A stretch of DNA of 41,170 nt from Halomonas sp. (GCA_018401555.1 JAGYKP010000090.1:1-41170); one strand, 5' to 3'; shown: positions 1 to 10,767, counted from the stretch's first letter. The notes: a model not told the origin generated them from the letters alone. A program made the numbers and translations.

Positions 1-1066
1 GATGACTTATCAAGTCTATATTCTATTTTCTCCGATAACTCAACTCCAAATAAAGCCAAGTATGACAAGTTTTCCAACGGCGTTCCCTTGAGATTTTTAG
101 GGTATTATTCAAGAGCTTCAACAGGAGCACAATGTACCGCTTGAGAATCATTTCCTTCTTGAATGGGAGAAAATATGGGAAAGAAGACCATGCTACATGT
201 TTGACCCATATGATTTTTGCGGCGATCAGTTTTATCGTCAGGATAGTATCCAAATAAGCTTCTCATGGCGTGCAGAGACCTCCATAGTGTCTGCATTCCT
301 TCGTACATTAGCTTATGCTATGCACAAGCACTCCATCCCTTCTGAGGTTTGCTATTCATATGCACAAGAGGCATTACCATTTGGCTATATTGCTGTAAAT
401 CTATCTCCTTCTTATCCACCATACAGTTGGCCAGTATTAGGAAATTTGAGTAAAGATGATTTTTTGCCCGGACAGAATGAACTTGAGCGATATTTAGCAG
501 ATTTCGTCGCTTCTCCTGATGAAATATTGCTTCATGCCAACGGCCCCATCTTAAGAAACCACACTGGAGTATGCCTTGATCTGAAGGTCATTCTAGTTCT
601 TCTTCAAAGCTCTGAAGTTGACGACCCTAGGATGATTTTTGATTCAATTGATCATGTACGGAATTCTGAGCAAGGCATATTTCCTTTAGCCAAATGGACC
701 TGGCCTTCCTCCTTTGGTAGGTGGGAAACTGATTGGCTATCGAGAGGCTATTTTCGACCTACCTATTCCGTAGCAGACTTACCAATCAACACAGTAAACC
801 AAAGCGAATCTAGCGTAGAGTACTTCGGCGGCAGCATAAGTAATGGCGCTTGGAGATACTGGGTAAACCAATGGTATCCAGTCCATCACCGAGACGTAGG
901 CAATTCTCTCGGAACCTATTTTTCAGTATCGAAAGATTTTTTTGAAAAGTTCAAAATAAAAACTGGCGGCAATTATTATCTAGTTGCCGAGATGACTTGT
1001 GTTGACAGGCGTAATTTTGTTCACGCTTCGGAGCCAATAAAAACGTTTGCTATTTCGCCAGTTTAG
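1..1066 (+). CDS. Cassette 1: hypothetical protein, 5'-partial, apparent frameshift
   Basis: I do not recognise this protein. The first ATG of the long frame is at 197 (289 aa to the stop at 1066), but that frame is already open from 101, and a different frame is open from base 1 to the stop at 142-144. Removing one G from the GGG at 100-102 joins the two into a single reading with no internal stop, so I infer a gene that begins left of the window and carries one frameshift here. The protein is rich in aromatic residues (many W, Y and F), has no obvious signal peptide or membrane segment, and shows no motif I can name. It is AT-rich compared with the backbone and is followed by an attC-like site, so it is an integron cassette gene. 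A shorter protein starting at 197 remains possible. Confidence 0.6.
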
Positions 1067-1135
1067 TTTTATGAAAATATTAGATATAGTTTGTTTTTTA
1101 AGGTGGCTATTAATGTTTATTAAGTTATATGCTGG

Positions 1136-1219
1136 CGCTAACAAAGCCAAGCACAGCGACAGCTTTTCCGTTGCGGCTTCGCCTCCACTACAAAGCTGCG
1201 TGTGTTGGCGGCGTTAGAT
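1136..1219 (+). repeat. attC recombination site of cassette 1
   Basis: The left end carries a CTAAC core (1138-1142) and the right end GTTAGAT (1213-1219), which fits the integron R' consensus GTTRRRY. Between them the two halves form an imperfect inverted repeat: the left half runs GCCAAGCAC..AGC and the right half GCTGCGTGTGTTGGC, with unpaired bases as expected of a folded attC. A central GGCTTCGCC hairpin lies near 1174-1182. The site lies just before the start of the next cassette gene. The leftmost R'' bases deviate slightly from the consensus. Confidence 0.8.
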
Positions 1220-1233
1220 TTTCAGGAGGCCAA

Positions 1234-2751
1234 GTGGAATTAGCAGAACAGGCAGATAGGCTTCATCACTTGGTGGATGAAAATCCCAATGAAGCTATCC
1301 GTGAAGCACTGAGCCTTTCTGGAAATGTAAATGTTGATTTGTTGAAGGCAGCCATACTGGTTGATGCAGGTGGGATAGCCAAAGATTCCGAGGCAATCCT
1401 CAAAGGAGTTGAAATTTTTCGACATGTCATCGACAGATGCGAAGATAACTCGGAGCTAAACTACAATTTGGCGAACGGCCTCCATGCTATTGCGCTGGCC
1501 GCAACCCATGAGGGGTATAGTTGGTATCGCAACACCGAAAAATATCGGCTTGAAGCTCGGGGTCTCTTCTATAAGTCAGCTAATGATTTGAAGGCATCGA
1601 CAGATACACAATCTCAATCCTTTACCAATCTAGGAAATCTTCTTTGGGCTTCTTATAGGTGGGTCGAAGCCTATGATTTCTATTCGAAAGCAATGGAGAA
1701 AAACCCCCGAAACGGGGTGGCAAGCTCAGGAGCATTAATAATGCTCAGGCATGCACTAGTTCAAGGCATCGGTGATCCTCACTTGTTAAGAGAAGAAATC
1801 GAGCACCTAGCCTATCATGTCAATAATAATATTGAAGGAATATATGCCTATGCTGGTGAGTATGGGGTTAACGGGACTCTGGGTGGCATAAAAAATATTC
1901 GACCATCTGAAAAGCCAAAATCAGATTTTCAGCCTGATGATTATAAAAGATTTGTTATTTCTAACAACTTGACTCTTTCTCCTAATATCCATTCGCACAC
2001 GCGCGAATCAAAATACTGGGATGATATTAATATATCTTCAATTACCTCGTCGATAGAAGACGGAGCAGCAATTCCAGAAGTATTCGCAATGGTTAATGTT
2101 CTAAAATCTGATTTTATTATGGCTCGCCAGCTGCTATTTGACGCCTATCAGAAGCGCTTTAATGAGACTGGGAATTATAACGACACACTTGATTACGCTT
2201 GCTACGGTGTAAACGAATCGGCGCTGGCTTCAGCACAACGCAGCGCCCTAGATATACTGGATAAAATATCTGTGGCATCACTATCTTATCTTGGAATAAG
2301 TGGATCGAAGAACGCATCGATGAAGACTGCTTGGTTTGCGGAAGCGAAGAAAAGAGCGAAGAAACGTGATCTAGATCCAGCTGTCAAGTTAGAAATCGAA
2401 AATGGTAATCCGGCTCTTTTGGCTCTGACTGAAATCTCAAGAGATCTATCCAGTGAGCAAGGATTTTTATGGGAAAAGCAAAGCTCGAGAAACTCTTCGA
2501 CACATCGATTTACTGTCCTTCACGAAATGGGCATGTCAGTCCCCAAAGGTGCATCAGGTTGCATAGAGCATTTCGACTTTGAGACGTTCGTGCAAGAGTC
2601 ATTTCAAACGTTGAAGCTTGCTCGGGCAGCTGTTGTTTATTTCGTGGAGATGATTCTCATTAGGGAAAAAAGGATTGCTGGAGAGAGGGGCGAGATTTCA
2701 ATGCCTCTGTTCGTTCCATCTCATGAGTATATTCGTGGCAACGATGATTGA
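1234..2751 (+). CDS. Cassette 2: TPR-like protein with putative LA2681-type HEPN RNase domain
   Basis: The start is chosen as GTG 1234, four bases after an AGGAGG (1224-1229), giving 505 aa. The upstream ATG at 1129 would place the whole attC inside the gene. Residues about 55-165 are helical and TPR-like, including a good single TPR at about 130-160 (NLGNLLWASYRWVEAYDFYS, ending in the NPR turn typical of TPRs). The C-terminal third holds RNSSTH, an R419-x4-H424 motif in a helical context followed by HRF and HEMG. HEPN RNases use R-x4-6-H as the catalytic pair, and the LA2681-like HEPN family is known for a TPR-plus-HEPN arrangement; assigning this protein there is my recognition from memory. 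Such proteins are suspected of RNA cleavage in toxin or phage-defence roles. Its position as a promoterless cassette between two attC sites fits that kind of accessory function. There is no signal peptide or membrane segment, so it should be cytoplasmic. Confidence 0.72.
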   Translation: MELAEQADRLHHLVDENPNEAIREALSLSGNVNVDLLKAAILVDAGGIAKDSEAILKGVEIFRHVIDRCEDNSELNYNLANGLHAIALAATHEGYSWYRNTEKYRLEARGLFYKSANDLKASTDTQSQSFTNLGNLLWASYRWVEAYDFYSKAMEKNPRNGVASSGALIMLRHALVQGIGDPHLLREEIEHLAYHVNNNIEGIYAYAGEYGVNGTLGGIKNIRPSEKPKSDFQPDDYKRFVISNNLTLSPNIHSHTRESKYWDDINISSITSSIEDGAAIPEVFAMVNVLKSDFIMARQLLFDAYQKRFNETGNYNDTLDYACYGVNESALASAQRSALDILDKISVASLSYLGISGSKNASMKTAWFAEAKKRAKKRDLDPAVKLEIENGNPALLALTEISRDLSSEQGFLWEKQSSRNSSTHRFTVLHEMGMSVPKGASGCIEHFDFETFVQESFQTLKLARAAVVYFVEMILIREKRIAGERGEISMPLFVPSHEYIRGNDD

Positions 2752-2753
2752 AA

Positions 2754-2825
2754 ATCTAACCAGCGGCTGTTGCCGGACGCACCTGCGCTGGCGCTCCGGT
2801 ACGCCGCAAAGCCAGGGCGTTATGT
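2754..2825 (+). repeat. attC recombination site of cassette 2
   Basis: The left core ATCTAAC (2754-2760) matches RYYYAAC exactly, and the right core is GTTATGT (2819-2825), one base off GTTRRRY. In between, CAGCGGCTGTTGCCGG pairs imperfectly with CCGGTACGCCGCAAAGCCAG, leaving unpaired bases as in a folded attC. The site starts three bases after the stop codon of the cassette 2 gene, and the next gene starts 16 bases after it, the compact layout of a gene cassette. Confidence 0.85.
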
Positions 2826-2840
2826 TTTCAAAGAGGTCAA

Positions 2841-3557
2841 ATGTCAGTACCTGACTCAGTAATTAAAGAGATTAGAAATGCTGCAAAAGAAGCGTGGCCT
2901 GAAGACAAGGAAATGCAAACCTATACAGTCAAGGAAGAGCTTGATGCGTACAGAAATTTCGTGGCTCTAGACTATTCAGGTGTTTCTGATGAAGAAAAAG
3001 ATTCCTTAATCCAAGAAGCGAAGGAAAGTTTCGACAGCTGGGAAGAGCGTGTTTCTTCCATTCAAGACGAACTAGAAGCAATCATAGAATTAAAAGAGCT
3101 TTCAAGCGGCAATCAAGCGAACGAGTTATATAGCCAATGGCTGCTTGAGGCTCAATTAGAAAATGAAAACTATTTTCGGGGGCAGCTTGAATATGTACAG
3201 AACAAAATCTCAAAATATGAGGCGATCGAACGCACTCGAGCAGAAATTGATCCGCTGAAAAATATTTTGATTGATATCGAGAACATCATAGGCAGCGAAT
3301 GTTATAACGGTAATATTCAAAATTACGGAAGTTGGGGAGAGTTAGAAAGTGAAGGTCGCTCATTTCGTTACCCAGTCAAATTTTACGATGGTGAAAATGA
3401 ATATAAACGGAGAGCTGTGCCCAGAGACATACCCGCCGAACAGTTAATTAGTGGATACTACCCATTTGGTGCTAATGAGTTAAATATATATAGGGCGCTA
3501 CATAAAGTTCTTAAATATCTAGAGGCTGAGCATGGGCTTAAACTACCAAAAACATAA
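2841..3557 (+). CDS. Cassette 3: hypothetical acidic, helix-rich protein
   Basis: This gene encodes 238 aa with ATG at 2841 behind AAGAGG (2831-2836). I do not recognise the family. Residues about 1-140 are highly charged (many E, K and D) with long predicted helices and heptad-like spacing, so a coiled coil is likely. The C-terminal hundred residues contain aromatic patches (NYGSWGELES, YPVKFYDGENEY, GYYPFGANEL) that look like a folded domain. There is no signal peptide or membrane segment. The stop codon TAA (3555-3557) is part of the following attC, as is common in integron cassettes. Nothing in the sequence fixes a function; a cytoplasmic stress or defence protein would be a guess from context only. 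Confidence 0.8.
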   Translation: MSVPDSVIKEIRNAAKEAWPEDKEMQTYTVKEELDAYRNFVALDYSGVSDEEKDSLIQEAKESFDSWEERVSSIQDELEAIIELKELSSGNQANELYSQWLLEAQLENENYFRGQLEYVQNKISKYEAIERTRAEIDPLKNILIDIENIIGSECYNGNIQNYGSWGELESEGRSFRYPVKFYDGENEYKRRAVPRDIPAEQLISGYYPFGANELNIYRALHKVLKYLEAEHGLKLPKT

Positions 3558-3623
3558 CAAGCGCATGTTGTCGGACTGGTTATTCGCTGCGCTCCAACCC
3601 AGCCGCAAATGCGGGCGTTAAAC
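3552..3623 (+). repeat. attC recombination site of cassette 3, end of the array
   Basis: The site runs from ATAAC (overlapping the stop codon of the cassette gene) to a right core GTTAAAC at 3617-3623 that matches GTTRRRY exactly. The inner arms pair imperfectly: AAGCGCATGTTGTCGGACTGG against CCAACCCAGCCGCAAATGCG with mismatches. This is the last attC visible. Backbone sequence, the liu terminator, begins within ten bases, so it marks the right end of the cassette run. Confidence 0.82.
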
Positions 3624-3628
3624 TGCCC

Positions 3629-3667
3629 AAAAAAAGCCCCGAGTCAGTCACCTGGCTCGGGGCTTTT
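3629..3667 (-). terminator. Rho-independent terminator of the liu operon
   Basis: AAAAGCCCCGAG (3632-3643) pairs perfectly with CTCGGGGCTTTT (3656-3667), and the stem continues inward with CAG/CTG pairs. Read on the minus strand the stem ends in a run of seven T, so it terminates liuE transcription. The + side ends in only four T, but it may also stop transcription arriving from the cassette array. Confidence 0.85.
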
Positions 3668-3684
3668 GCGTGTTGCCGTTGCGA

Positions 3685-4589
3685 TTACCTGGCGGCCAGC
3701 GCCACCCCCACCTTGGAGCGGTTGGGCCGCCCTATGCTCTGGGTGATCCAGGTGCCGGTGTCGGCAAGTGCGTCGAGGTCGATGCCGGTCTCGATGCCGA
3801 GGCCGTTGAGCAGGTAGACCACGTCTTCGCTTGCCACGTTGCCGGAAGCGCCCTTGGCGTAGGGGCAGCCGCCGAGGCCGGCGACGGAGCTGTCCACCAC
3901 GCTGATGCCTTCCTTCCAGCACCGCGTAGAGGTTGGCCAGCGCCTGGCCGTAGGTGTCGTGGAAGTGGGCGGCGAGATGGGCCATGGGCACGTCGTCGCT
4001 GACGGCCTCGAGCATGCGCTTGGCCTTGAGCGGGGTGCCGGTGCCGATGGTGTCGCCGAGCGATATCTCGTAGCAGCCCATCTCGTAGAGCGCCTTTGCA
4101 CACCTCGGCCACCTTGGCGGGGGCGATCTCGCCCTCGTAGGGGCAGCCCAGCACGGTGGATACATAGCCGCGTACCCGCACGCCGGCCTCGCTGGGCGCG
4201 CTCGAGCACCGGCTCGAAGCGCGCCAGGGATTCGGCCACGGAGCAGTTGATGTTCTTCTGCGAGAAGGCCTCGGAGGCGGCGCCGAACACCGCGACCTCC
4301 TGAACGCCACACTCCGAGGGCCGCTTCCAGCCCCTTGAGGTTGGGGGTCAGCGCCGCGTAGGTGATGCCGTTACGCCGTGTGAGCCCGGTCATCACCTCG
4401 CGGTGGTCGGCCATCTGCGGTACCCACTTGGGCGAGACGAAGCTGGCCGCCTCGATGTAGGAGAGGCCGGCCGCACCCAGGCGGTCGATCAGCTCCAGCT
4501 TGGTGGCGGTGCCGATCGGCTCGGGCTCGTTCTGCAGGCCGTCGCGAGGGGCCGACCTCGACCAGGCGGACGCGTTGGGGGAATGCCAT
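3685..4589 (-). CDS. liuE: Hydroxymethylglutaryl-CoA lyase (five apparent indels)
   Basis: This enzyme cleaves 3-hydroxy-3-methylglutaryl-CoA to acetyl-CoA and acetoacetate, the last step of leucine degradation. Across frames I read the N-terminus [13 protein letters not shown], then [58 protein letters not shown] and [15 protein letters not shown] with the catalytic cysteine of HMG-CoA lyases. The frame is broken near 4548-4551, 4313-4317, 4190, 4095-4097 and 3908-3917, and each break is explained by one extra base. Removing five bases from 905 leaves exactly 300 codons (299 aa), the normal family length, so the gene was probably intact in the organism. It is the last gene of the liu operon, directly before the terminator. 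A true pseudogene is the alternative, but five insertions with no other decay argue against it. Confidence 0.88.
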
Positions 4590-4767
4590 GAATCTTCTCC
4601 TGTCATGCTCACGAAGAGCCAGTAAGGTGCCTACAAGCCGCGGCTTGCCCGGCGACAGGTCTTGCGAGGGGGCGCTGTGAACCCTTCCCTGGGCGCTACC
4701 GATGCCATCCCTGGCATAGGACCCCCTCTACGACCTGTCCCCGGCGCCGCTCACCGTGTCGGACCTT

Positions 4768-6815
<2,048 letters not shown>

Positions 6816-6819
<4 letters not shown>

Positions 6820-7694
6820 GAGCGGGGCTCCGCGGCATTGTTGTCGGCGACACCGTTGTCGGCGGCACTGTTGTCGCTTTCGTTACTGGCAGGACCCGGG
6901 GTCCAGGCAGGGCGGCGCTTCTCGAAGAAGCTGGCCAGGCCCTCCTGGCCCTCGGCGCTGACGCGCAGCTCGCTGATCACCCGGCAGGTATGCTCCCGGG
7001 TGGCCTTGCTGTCGGGCTCCCGGGCCACCTCGGCGAGCAGCCCCTTGGTGGCGCGCTGGGCCTGGGGCGAGCCGGCCAGCAGCGTGTCGAGCATCACCTC
7101 CACGGCGGCGTCGAGCTCGTCATGGGCGGAGAGGCGGTGCGCCAGGCCCAAGGCCAGGGCGGTGTGAGCGTCCATCACCTCGGCGGTCAGCGCGTAGCGA
7201 CGCATCTGGCGCGGCCCGATGGCGCGCTGCACATAGGGGCTGATCACCGCCGGCGACAGGCCGATCTTGACCTCGGAGAGGCAGAACTTCGCCTTCTCGG
7301 AGGCGACCACCAGGTCACAGCAGGCGGCCAGGCCCACGGCGCCGCCGAAGGCGGCCCCCTGCACGCGGCAGAGGGTGGGGCAGGGCAGGGTGTCCAGGCC
7401 GTGCATCAGCGCTGCGAGCTTGCGGGAATCCGCCAGGTTGCCGTCGAAATCGTACTCGACCATGCGCTTCATCCAGCCCAGGTCGGCCCCGGCGGAGAAG
7501 CTCTTGCCCTCGGAGCCCAGCACCACGGCGCGGATCTCGCCGTGATGGGCGGCGTCGTGCAGTCGCTCCAGATGGGCGTTGAGCTCGGCGATCAGGCTGT
7601 CGTCGAAGGCGTTGTGGACCTCGGGGCGGACCAGGGTCAGCCAGGCCACGCCGCGCTCATCGAGTTCCAGGCGTGAGAATGTGCTATCTGACAT
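6816..7694 (-). CDS. liuC: Methylglutaconyl-CoA hydratase (enoyl-CoA hydratase family)
   Basis: This crotonase-fold enzyme hydrates 3-methylglutaconyl-CoA to HMG-CoA. The 292-aa sequence shows the crotonase features: the oxyanion-hole segment [16 protein letters not shown], and [20 protein letters not shown] followed by [19 protein letters not shown]. The C-terminus has a low-complexity tail rich in N, D and A (about the last 25 residues). The gene is intact. It lies between liuB (12-base gap) and liuD (ATGA overlap), the usual order of liu operons, and this context distinguishes it from a general enoyl-CoA hydratase. Confidence 0.92.
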
Positions 7695-7706
7695 GTCTGC
7701 TTCCCC

Positions 7707-9314
7707 TTACATCCGGAACACGCCGAATTTGGTCTCTTCGACCTCGGCGTTCATGGCCGCGGCGAGCGACAGGCCCAGCACGTCGCGGGTCTGGGCCGGG
7801 TCGATGACGCCGTCGTCCCACAGCCGCGCACTGGCGTAGTAGGGATGGCCCTGGTGCTCGTACTGCTCGCGGGTGGGCGCCTTGAAGGCTTCCTCCTCCT
7901 CCGGCGTCCACTCGCGGCCCTCGCGCTCGATCTGCTCGCGCTTGACCTGGGCCAGCACGCCCGCCGCCTGTTCGCCGCCCATCACCGAGATGCGCGCGTT
8001 GGGCCACATGAACAGCAGGTTGGGGTCGTAGGCGCGGCCGCACATGCCGTAGTTGCCGGCGCCGAAGCTGCCGCCGATCAGCACGGTGAACTTGGGCACC
8101 CTGGCGCAGGCCACCGCGGTGACCAGCTTGGCGCCGTGCTTGGCGATGCCCTCGTGCTCGTACTTCGAGCCCACCATGAAGCCGGTGATGTTCTGCAGGA
8201 AGATCAGCGGGATCTTCCGCTGGGCGCACAGCTCGATGAAGTGGGCGCCCTTGACCGCGGACTCGGAGAACAGCACGCCGTTGTTGGCGACGATGCCCAC
8301 CGGGTAGCCATGGATATGCGCGAAGCCGGTGACCAGGGTGTCGCCGTAGTAGCGCTTGAACTCATCGAAGTCGGAGTCGTCGACGATGCGCGCGATCACC
8401 TCGCGCACGTCATAGGGCTTCTTGAGGTCGGTGCCGACGATGCCGTAGAGCTCGCTGGGATCCAGGCGCGGGGCCCTGGGCTCCTGCATCTTGAGCTGGC
8501 CGCGCTTCTGCCAGTTGAGCCGCGACACGCTGGCCCGGCACAGCTGCAGGGCGTGGGCGTCGTTCTCGGCGTAGTGGTCGGCCACGCCGCTCTTCTTGGC
8601 GTGGACGTCGGCGCCGCCCAGGTCCTCGGCGCTGATGCTCTCGCCGGTGGCGGCCTTCACCAGGGGCGGGCCGCCCAGGAAGATGGTGCCCTGCTCGCGG
8701 ACGATGATCGACTCGTCGGCCATGGCCGGCACATAGGCGCCGCCGGCGGTGCAGGAGCCCATCACCACGGCGATCTGCGGGATGCCCTCGGCGGAGAGGG
8801 TGGCCTGGTTGTAGAAGATGCGGCCGAAGTGGTCGCGGTCCGGGAAGACCTCGTCCTGGCGGGGCAGGAAGGCGCCGCCGGAGTCGACCAGGTAGATGCA
8901 CGGCAGGCGGTGCTTGCGGGCGATCTCCTGGGCGCGCAGGTGCTTCTTCACGGTGATCGGGAAGTAGGTGCCGCCCTTGACGGTGGCGTCGTTGGCGACG
9001 ATCACGCACTCCACGCCGGAGACGCGGCCGATGCCGGTGACCACGCCGGCGGCGGGCACCGCGGAGTCGTAGACCTCGTGGGCGGCCAGCGCCGAGAACT
9101 CGAGGAAGGGCGAGCCCTCGTCGATCAGGTGGTCGATGCGGTCGCGCACGAACAGCTTGTCGCGGCTCTCGTGGCGGGCGCGGGCCTTCTCGCCGCCGCC
9201 CTGGGCGATGGCGGCGGTGAGCTCGCGCAGCTTCATCACCTCGGCGCGCATCGCCGCCTCGTTGGCCTGGAAGCCCTCGCTGCGCGGATTGATCTGGGTC
9301 TGCAGGATGCTCAT
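7707..9314 (-). CDS. liuB: Methylcrotonyl-CoA carboxylase carboxyltransferase (beta) subunit
   Basis: The 535-aa carboxyltransferase subunit transfers CO2 from biotin on LiuD to 3-methylcrotonyl-CoA. I place the start at the ATG of [15 protein letters not shown] (9314), preceded by AAGGA six bases upstream; a frame extension to 9341 adds nine unlikely residues. Family features include [14 protein letters not shown], the glycine-rich [12 protein letters not shown] and [14 protein letters not shown] segments, and [17 protein letters not shown] with [17 protein letters not shown] near the C-terminus. The gene is intact, which is notable because its neighbours liuA, liuD and liuE are all broken by indels. 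Confidence 0.94.
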   Translation of the reverse strand: MSILQTQINPRSEGFQANEAAMRAEVMKLRELTAAIAQGGGEKARARHESRDKLFVRDRIDHLIDEGSPFLEFSALAAHEVYDSAVPAAGVVTGIGRVSGVECVIVANDATVKGGTYFPITVKKHLRAQEIARKHRLPCIYLVDSGGAFLPRQDEVFPDRDHFGRIFYNQATLSAEGIPQIAVVMGSCTAGGAYVPAMADESIIVREQGTIFLGGPPLVKAATGESISAEDLGGADVHAKKSGVADHYAENDAHALQLCRASVSRLNWQKRGQLKMQEPRAPRLDPSELYGIVGTDLKKPYDVREVIARIVDDSDFDEFKRYYGDTLVTGFAHIHGYPVGIVANNGVLFSESAVKGAHFIELCAQRKIPLIFLQNITGFMVGSKYEHEGIAKHGAKLVTAVACARVPKFTVLIGGSFGAGNYGMCGRAYDPNLLFMWPNARISVMGGEQAAGVLAQVKREQIEREGREWTPEEEEAFKAPTREQYEHQGHPYYASARLWDDGVIDPAQTRDVLGLSLAAAMNAEVEETKFGVFRM

Positions 9315-9457
9315 AGCGAATCCTTGAAATTGATCTACCAACGCTGGAATACCGGTGGCATTGTGGAGGCAGCCCGCGTGTTCGCAGCGGGCTGAGTTTC
9401 CGTGCGGCCATGCGGCCCGGTGCGATGCGAAGCATCCCTACAGCGAGCCAGTGGCCG

Positions 9458-10629
9458 TCAGGCAGATTCGTTGAACAGCTCGCGGCCGATCAGCATGCGG
9501 CGGATCTCGCTGGTGCCAGCGCCAATTTCGTACAGCTTGGCGTCGCGCAGCAGGCGGCCGGTGGGGTACTCGTTGATGTAGCCGTTGCCGCCCAGCAGCT
9601 GGATCGGCGTCCAGCGCCACCTGGGTGGCCTTCTCGGCGCAGTAGAGGATCACGCCGGCGGCGTCCTTGCGCGAGGTCTGGCCGCGGTCGCAGCCGGCGG
9701 CCACCGCATAGAGGTAGGCGCGGCAGGCGTTGAGGGTGGTGTACATGTCGGCCACCTTGCCCTGCACCAGCTGGAACTCGCCGATGGACTGGCCGAACTG
9801 CTTACGCTCGTGGATATAGGGCACCACGATATCCAGGGCGGCCTGCATGATGCCGATGGGGCCGGCGGCGAGCACGGTGCGCTCGTAGTCGAGGCCGCTC
9901 ATCAGCACGCGCACGCCCTTGCCCACCTCGCCGAGCATGTTCTCTTCCGGCACCTCGCAGTCCTGGAACACCAGCTCGCAGGTGTTGGAGCCGCGCATGC
10001 CGAGCTTGTCGAGCTTCTGGGCGGTGGAGAAGCCGGGCATGCCCTTCTCGATGATGAAGGCGGTGATGCCCTTGCGAGCCGGCCTCGGGGTCGGTCTTGG
10101 CGTAGACCACCAGCACGTCGGCGTCGGGGCCGTTGGTGATCCACATCTTGTTGCCGTTGAGGATGTACTTGTCGCCCTCCTTGCGGGCGCGCAGCTTCAT
10201 GGAGACCACGTCGGAACCGGCGCCCGGCTCGGACATGGCGAGCGCGCCGACGTGCTCGCCGCTCATCAGCTTGGGCAGGTACTTGGCCTTCTGCTCCGGG
10301 CTGGCGTTGATCTTGAGCTGGTTGACGCAGAGGTTGGAGTGGGCGCCGTAGGAGAGGCCTACCGAGGCGCTGGCCCGGGAGATCTCCTCCAGGGCGATGC
10401 AGTGGGCCAGGTAGCCCATGCCGGTGCCGCCATCTTCCTCGGAGACGGTGATGCCGAGCAGGCCCATGTCACCGAACTTCTGCCACAGGTCGTTGGGGAA
10501 CTCGTTCTTCTCGTCGATCTCGGCGGCGCGCGGGGCGATCTCGTCCCGGGCGAAGGCATTGACCTGCTCGCGCAGCATGTTGAGCTCGTCGTCGAGGCCG
10601 AAGTCGAGGGGCTTGAAGGGCGTGTGCAT
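9458..10629 (-). CDS. liuA: Isovaleryl-CoA dehydrogenase (two apparent indels)
   Basis: This FAD-dependent acyl-CoA dehydrogenase oxidises isovaleryl-CoA to 3-methylcrotonyl-CoA and passes electrons to ETF. It starts at [16 protein letters not shown] and contains [37 protein letters not shown], the catalytic glutamate in [13 protein letters not shown] (as in isovaleryl-CoA dehydrogenases) and a C-terminal [19 protein letters not shown]. One extra base is inferred near 10074-10077 and one near 9603-9607. Removing both gives exactly 390 codons (389 aa), typical for the family. It is the first gene of the liu operon, with a palindromic operator about 120 bases upstream. Confidence 0.92.
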
Positions 10630-10668
10630 GGGCGGGACTCCCGTTCTTGTCTACTGGTCAGGGCGGTG

Positions 10669-10698
10669 GCGCCTGCCGCCAAGGGGCGGGGCAGGCGC
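10669..10698 (-). other. Hairpin in the liuA leader
   Basis: GCGCCTGCC (10669-10677) and GGCAGGCGC (10690-10698) are perfect 9-bp inverted arms, with further GCC/GGC pairing inside. The element lies 40 bases upstream of the liuA start and downstream of the presumed operator, so it would sit in the 5' untranslated RNA. It has no T run and so is not a standard terminator; it may stabilise the mRNA. Confidence 0.5.
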
Positions 10699-10751
10699 GC
10701 ACAGCGGTCCGGGTCAGGTGGTGAACCGTGATGGTCCAAGACTAGGCCAGG

Positions 10752-10767
10752 TTGACGTTAACGTAAA
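10752..10767 (-). promoter_or_regulatory. LiuR-like operator upstream of liuA
   Basis: TTGACGTTAACGTAAA is a 16-bp palindrome with one mismatch around a perfect ACGTTAACGT core. It closely resembles the binding motif I recall for the MerR-family regulator LiuR, which controls branched-chain amino acid catabolism in proteobacteria. It lies 123-138 bases upstream of liuA. On the minus strand TTTACG and, 17 bases later, TAGTCT could be the -35 and -10. No liuR gene is present in the window. Confidence 0.65.

Noticed and set aside
2..91. MTYQVYILFS, resembling the start of a GIY-YIG nuclease
   Set aside because: The frame stops after 29 codons and lacks the YIG part; the frame from base 1 joins better with the downstream gene.
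1129..1233. ATG 1129 as start of the TPR-HEPN gene
   Set aside because: It would translate the attC site; the GTG at 1234 has an AGGAGG just upstream and begins after the recombination core.
3685..4589. Programmed frameshifting in liuE
   Set aside because: Five shifts with no shared slippery sequence and no known precedent in HMG-CoA lyases; sequence error is simpler.
7845..9395. 516-aa open frame opposite liuB
   Set aside because: Antisense to an intact carboxyltransferase gene with unmistakable motifs; no recognisable domain of its own.
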